Below, piece by piece: positions 23,099-26,212 of a stretch of DNA of 26,212 nt. Under the pieces are notes generated by a model. That model was given only the letters and a program-made list of their open reading frames with translations. It was not told the origin of the DNA and did not search any database. Each line of letters opens with the position of its first letter. The first letter of the stretch is position 1. A program made the position numbers and the translations under genes. This DNA is from a virus. The stretch covers positions 1 through 26,212 of the IMG/VR virus record IMGVR_UViG_3300028378_000026; one strand, given 5' to 3'.

Positions 23099-23902
23099 AT
23101 GATTGATATGAGATACAAACCATCTTGGCTTCCCCAAATGTCAGCACCTTTTGGTGTTGTGACAGATATGTTAGAAAAGGAAGGTATTGGATTAAAACTA
23201 GTAAAAGTTAATCCGAAGAAGTTAAAACCTAGTCAAGGTATTATATTTGCTGAAAAAGTATCAGAAATGAATCCTAAAGCACTTAAGCCGATTTGGATAT
23301 CAGAGGATGGTTATGTCTTAGATGGTCATCATAGGTACGGTTCTGCACTCTCACATGAGCTTCCAACCTTAAAAGCTATTCAAATTCAATTACCAGCAAA
23401 AGATGCTGCACGATTATTGAATAAGATACAAGATATTTATGATTATGAGTCACAAAGAAAAATGGAAGAGGTAGTTGCACAAGATCAAATCAATGCAATG
23501 CAAGAACCTGATTTCTTAGAAGAACTACAAAAAGATATCGCTGAGACTAAAGCAGCAAAACATAAGAAAAAGAAAATGAAAGGTTACCGACAAAGTGAGT
23601 TAAAAGAAAACTCTAAAGTTGGAAATTTCTTTTCACCTAAAAAGATCGATGGGTATAAGGAATATGAAATGGAATTTAATAACATTTTAGATACCGATGA
23701 TATCGGTGTTATTTTACATCCTGATTCTTCACCTGCTAATTCTTTAGCGAAAAGCTGGTTTCCGAATATCGAATTTGATAAGGTTGCAAAAAAATATAAC
23801 GTTAGACCTGACAGTATAATGAATCGTGCTGTTAGTGAGAAAGCCAGAAAATTAGGGTACGATGGTATCAAGTATGGTGATGTATTAATACAAGGATTTT
23901 AA
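23099..23902 (+). CDS. ParB-like domain fused to an ADP-ribosyltransferase-like domain
   Basis: This protein of about 267 residues has a ParB/sulfiredoxin-like domain at about 35-105, marked by DGHHRYGSA (75-83) after a strand-turn pattern. A Lys-rich linker (HKKKKMKGY, about 155-163) leads to a C-terminal region from about 175 that contains GNFFSPKK, DGYKEYEMEF and the ending ARKLGYDGIKYGD, a pattern seen in ART-like domains of phage polyvalent proteins. The catalytic triad is not clear, so activity is uncertain. Such proteins may modify or bind host factors after entry. The start at 23099 lies 6 bases after a GTATTTATA box, so Met4 (23108, MRYKPSW) with a 15-base spacing is an equally good start. 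Confidence 0.72.
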   Translation: MIDMRYKPSWLPQMSAPFGVVTDMLEKEGIGLKLVKVNPKKLKPSQGIIFAEKVSEMNPKALKPIWISEDGYVLDGHHRYGSALSHELPTLKAIQIQLPAKDAARLLNKIQDIYDYESQRKMEEVVAQDQINAMQEPDFLEELQKDIAETKAAKHKKKKMKGYRQSELKENSKVGNFFSPKKIDGYKEYEMEFNNILDTDDIGVILHPDSSPANSLAKSWFPNIEFDKVAKKYNVRPDSIMNRAVSEKARKLGYDGIKYGDVLIQGF

Positions 23903-23904
23903 TT

Positions 23905-24339
23905 ATGGGATACTACAAAGTAAAAAATATTACGAAGAGTCTTGCAAAGAGAGACATGCAGAAAGATAAAGATTTAACTGTTACATTGAATGATGGTTTA
24001 TTTCCTAGTGATCAAGTTATTGAAAGTGGTGGTGAGTTTTTAATTCATTGTACAAAATTACCTACTGAACTACAAAAGCTTAGAGTAAAGGGATTAGTCA
24101 CAATAGTTGAAGTAGGTAAAAATGAATTTCTATCGAAACTTAAAGAGTCTCAAAAACCTAAAAAACCTACTGAAAAAAAAGAAACAAAAGCTACTACAAC
24201 TAAGAAGCCTACGACAACATCAAGTAATGATGATGACAGTAGCTCTTCAAAAAGTAGCTCGTCAAAATCAACAAGCAGTAGTAAAAAGAAAAGTAGCTCA
24301 AATACAACTGAAATAATTTCTGAGCATTTAAAAGATTAA
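23905..24339 (+). CDS. Lys/Ser-rich-tailed hypothetical protein
   Basis: This 144-residue protein starts 2 bases after the stop of the ParB-ART gene. The first ~75 residues look folded (YYKVKNIT, LTVTLNDGLFPSDQVIE, LVTIVEVGKNEFL). The rest is a low-complexity tail of Lys, Thr, Ser and Asp (KKPTEKKETKATTTKKP and repeated SSSSK blocks). The tail may be disordered and nucleic-acid binding or a virion-surface extension. There is no recognised motif and no transmembrane segment. Cotranscription with the ParB-ART gene from the box at 23084 is likely. Confidence 0.65.
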   Translation: MGYYKVKNITKSLAKRDMQKDKDLTVTLNDGLFPSDQVIESGGEFLIHCTKLPTELQKLRVKGLVTIVEVGKNEFLSKLKESQKPKKPTEKKETKATTTKKPTTTSSNDDDSSSSKSSSSKSTSSSKKKSSSNTTEIISEHLKD

Positions 24340-24388
24340 AATATTTTTATAATTTTTTATAAAAAAAAGGATTTTTTAGGAATCACGA

Positions 24389-24397
24389 GTATTTATA
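24389..24397 (+). promoter_or_regulatory. GTATTTATA box, copy 7
   Basis: Exact 9-mer 14 bases before the glycosyltransferase ATG. The box lies in a 72-base gap that also holds an AT-only inverted repeat (24344-24352 with 24357-24365). Spacing is close to copy 2. Confidence 0.55.
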
Positions 24398-24411
24398 AAA
24401 AATTATAAAAT

Positions 24412-25797
24412 ATGACTGATAAAATAAAAGTACTATTCTTTAATCGAGACGTTGCAGGTGTGAACTATTTCCGTACATCAACACCAGCACAACAATTAGA
24501 AAGAGATCATTCTGATAAATTTAGGGTTGAGATTAACCCAGACTTGGATTTGACTAAGCCAGAGACCATTGAGTATCTTAAGTCATTTCATATTATACAT
24601 TACCATAGACAACTTGCAGGGGATACTAATCAAGAAATTCAACTTGCTAATGTATTAAGAGAAGCTGGTGTTACATTGGTATGTGACATTGATGATTATT
24701 GGGAATTAGATAAGACACACCCATTCTATATTCTATCTAGAGATCAAAAAATGAATGAGCGTATAATTGATAGTTTAAAAATTGCTGATTTTATTACAAC
24801 AACAACTGATTTATATGCATCTGAAATTAGAAAAATCACTGGAAAAGACAATGTGATTGTTTTACCTAATTCGGTTGATCCTACGTGGATGAAGCAATTC
24901 CAAGACAATAGAAAGCCCGATCCTAATGGTAAAGTAAGAATCACTTACATGGCAGGATCATCTCACTTAAACGATCTACAGCAGCTTCAAGGTGTTGTGA
25001 ACAGATTGAGAGCAGATAAAGAAACCAAAGACAAATTTAAAATTATATTAGCAGGTTGGGATACTCAAGGTACTACTACTGATGTTAAGTTTAATGAAGA
25101 TTTCGGTAAGGAGTTACAAAAACGAGGTCTTTGGGATAGAAAAACAATCAAATCTATTAACTCTAGTAATGGTAATGTTGATTTAATCGAAGGAATTCCT
25201 GACGATCTAAAAGAGATGTATCGTGACAATATTTTTATTCGTAATCGTAGAGATATTAAATCTGAAGAATCAGTATATTTAGCTTACGAAAAAATACTTA
25301 CAGATAATTACGGTATTATTGAAAGTTCAGAATATATTAAGTGGTTAGGTAAGTATGAAAGAGATACATACGGTGATGAGGTTAATTTCGGTAGACGTTG
25401 GACTAAAAAAGCTAATCTATATGCTAAAGTATTAGATGAAACTGATATTTCAATAGCACCACTTGCAGATAATAAATTCAATAAAATGAAATCTAATTTG
25501 AAGCAGGTTGAATGTTGGTCAAGAAAGATTCCTATTGTTACTACGGATATACCACCATATAATGTTGATGGTGTCCATGAGCATAATTGCATATTAATAC
25601 CAAATAAGAAAAATTCGGATAAATACTGGTTTAAGTATTTGAAGAAATTAATCGTTGATGAAGATTACCGTAAGAAAATAGGCGAAAATCTTCACGATGA
25701 TTTTAAAGAGAAGTATAACTTAAAACATGTTACTGCCAAAAGAGCTGAATTTTATGAGTCAGTAGTGCACGAAGCATATGAAATAAAAGTCCAATAA
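24412..25797 (+). CDS. GT4-type glycosyltransferase
   Basis: This 461-residue protein has a GT-B organisation. The N-terminal half contains VLFFNRDVAGVNYFR, HIIHYHRQ and CDIDDYWELD (91-100), followed by VLPNSVDPTWM (150-160), the usual hinge. The C-terminal half has ITYMAGSSHLND and the donor-binding-like segment ISIAPLADNKFNKMKSNLK (346-364), with Glu367 and IPIVTTDIPPYN after it. These fit the GT4 family of retaining transferases, though the classic EX7E pattern is only partly met and there is a long insertion (about 220-325). Phage enzymes of this type may glycosylate phage DNA, virion proteins or host surface sugars; the acceptor is unknown. It has its own GTATTTATA box, and the next gene starts 1 base after its stop. 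Confidence 0.82.
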   Translation: MTDKIKVLFFNRDVAGVNYFRTSTPAQQLERDHSDKFRVEINPDLDLTKPETIEYLKSFHIIHYHRQLAGDTNQEIQLANVLREAGVTLVCDIDDYWELDKTHPFYILSRDQKMNERIIDSLKIADFITTTTDLYASEIRKITGKDNVIVLPNSVDPTWMKQFQDNRKPDPNGKVRITYMAGSSHLNDLQQLQGVVNRLRADKETKDKFKIILAGWDTQGTTTDVKFNEDFGKELQKRGLWDRKTIKSINSSNGNVDLIEGIPDDLKEMYRDNIFIRNRRDIKSEESVYLAYEKILTDNYGIIESSEYIKWLGKYERDTYGDEVNFGRRWTKKANLYAKVLDETDISIAPLADNKFNKMKSNLKQVECWSRKIPIVTTDIPPYNVDGVHEHNCILIPNKKNSDKYWFKYLKKLIVDEDYRKKIGENLHDDFKEKYNLKHVTAKRAEFYESVVHEAYEIKVQ

Positions 25798-25798
25798 T

Positions 25799-26212
25799 AT
25801 GAATAATTCAATATTTTTAGATAAAAATAAATTAAATGACAAGTCAGAGAGAAGTAAACTAAGTTTATTTTTCTTTGGCTATAAGCCAACAACTCAAGAA
25901 AAAAAATTACATAGAATTAAATTTTTATCTATGTATAATAGTGGTGAGAAATATGAAGAATTGTTGGGGATACCAAACTTATACGATAGAGTAAAAAATA
26001 AGGTAAAAGTTTTTCTATCTTCTTCAAAATATTTTTTGAGAAATAATAAAGTAAAAGTTTTTCTATTAGGTTACAGACCTACAAAGCAAGAAGAGGGTGT
26101 AAATAAATATAATCACCTAGTTAATTATCTTAGTCAAAGTGAAACACCATATGTGTCGCTTGAAAAACCCAGTATTTTAATTCGGATGAAGAATTCACTT
26201 ATTGATGGTTAC
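25799..26212 (+). CDS. Partial ORF with two internal 50-residue repeats (runs off the window)
   Basis: An ATG at 25799, one base after the glycosyltransferase stop, opens a frame of 138 codons to the window end with no stop, so the 3' part is missing. Residues 19-68 and 83-132 form two repeat units with shared blocks: LFFFGYKPTTQE and VFLLGYRPTKQE near the start, and YDRVKNK and ILIRMKN at the end. The linker between them also begins KVKVFL. The composition is basic and hydrophobic, and no known family is recognised. The one-base spacing suggests cotranslation with the glycosyltransferase and perhaps a related function, such as a second sugar enzyme or partner. Confidence 0.7.
   Translation, partial: MNNSIFLDKNKLNDKSERSKLSLFFFGYKPTTQEKKLHRIKFLSMYNSGEKYEELLGIPNLYDRVKNKVKVFLSSSKYFLRNNKVKVFLLGYRPTKQEEGVNKYNHLVNYLSQSETPYVSLEKPSILIRMKNSLIDGY
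26003..26066 (+). repeat. 16-bp direct repeat in the partial ORF
   Basis: GTAAAAGTTTTTCTAT occurs at 26003-26018 and 26051-26066, an offset of 48 bases (16 codons), in the same frame, encoding KVKVFL at both places. It marks internal duplication in the partial gene. Confidence 0.85.

Noticed and set aside
24122-24316. Second + strand frame inside the Lys/Ser-rich gene
   Set aside because: It is a shifted reading of the low-complexity tail and gives only Leu/Lys/Gln-rich sequence without a start context.
24344-24365. TTTTTATAA/TTATAAAAA inverted repeat as a terminator
   Set aside because: The stem is only A/T and is followed by A's, not T's, so a stable rightward terminator is unlikely.
5804-24397. 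T4 late promoters (TATAAATA) pointing leftward on the minus strand
   Set aside because: The complement of the 9-mer fits T4 consensus, but leftward transcripts would be antisense to every gene. The placement just before + strand starts favours the rightward reading, though this should be tested.
6227-24411. tRNA or other structured RNA genes in the intergenic gaps
   Set aside because: All gaps are under about 75 bases and AT-rich. No cloverleaf, TTCRA-type arm or riboswitch core was found.

Overview
The window looks like part of a large tailed-phage genome. All genes lie on the + strand and are tightly packed, often as TAATG stop/start overlaps. The sequence is very AT-rich, and the genes are tail fibres, a family B DNA polymerase, a UvsW-like helicase, a free-standing homing endonuclease, a CCA-adding enzyme and several multidomain phage proteins. 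Most start codons follow A/T-rich leaders with no clear Shine-Dalgarno sequence, and a TATATTTG box upstream of the helicase resembles the Bacteroidetes -7 element. I therefore infer a large, T4-like (myovirus-type) phage of a Bacteroidetes/Flavobacteriia-like host. No integrase, rRNA, tRNA or CRISPR was seen, and no gene-free stretch exceeds about 75 bases.

Layout. (1) 18-6226: tail-fibre and adhesion module, with two large fibre proteins, two smaller related proteins and a baseplate-type beta protein. (2) 6278-13707: DNA replication and recombination, with a HARP/SNF2-like helicase, an EDxHD/Vsr-type homing endonuclease inserted behind it, a small unknown gene and a 1259-residue family B polymerase whose motif C reads VTDG. 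(3) 13744-19983: a block probably expressed late, with an acidic protein, a Nudix hydrolase with an unusual N-terminal region, a small polar protein, a WYL-like protein, a Gln-rich disordered protein and a 954-residue protein with two kinase-like domains and a C-terminal HExxH metallopeptidase domain. (4) 20021-22815: a translationally coupled nucleic-acid cassette of CCA nucleotidyltransferase, 2H phosphoesterase and two different PD-(D/E)XK nuclease-like proteins, then a small membrane protein. (5) 23099 to the end: a ParB-like/ART-like fusion, a Lys/Ser-rich protein, a GT4-type glycosyltransferase and a partial gene with two internal repeats that runs off the window.

Regulation. The exact 9-mer GTATTTATA occurs seven times, always between genes, always on the + strand and 3-52 bases before a start codon. 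It resembles a phage late-promoter box. It precedes the baseplate-like gene and the kinase/zincin, WYL, ParB-ART and glycosyltransferase blocks, but not the helicase, polymerase or CCA genes. Helicase and CCA genes instead share a TTTCAYTATATTT element. This suggests an early/late split in which the odd multidomain proteins are made late and may be packaged in the virion. The strongest leads are the kinase-kinase-zincin protein, the CCA/2H/double-nuclease cassette and the promoter motif.
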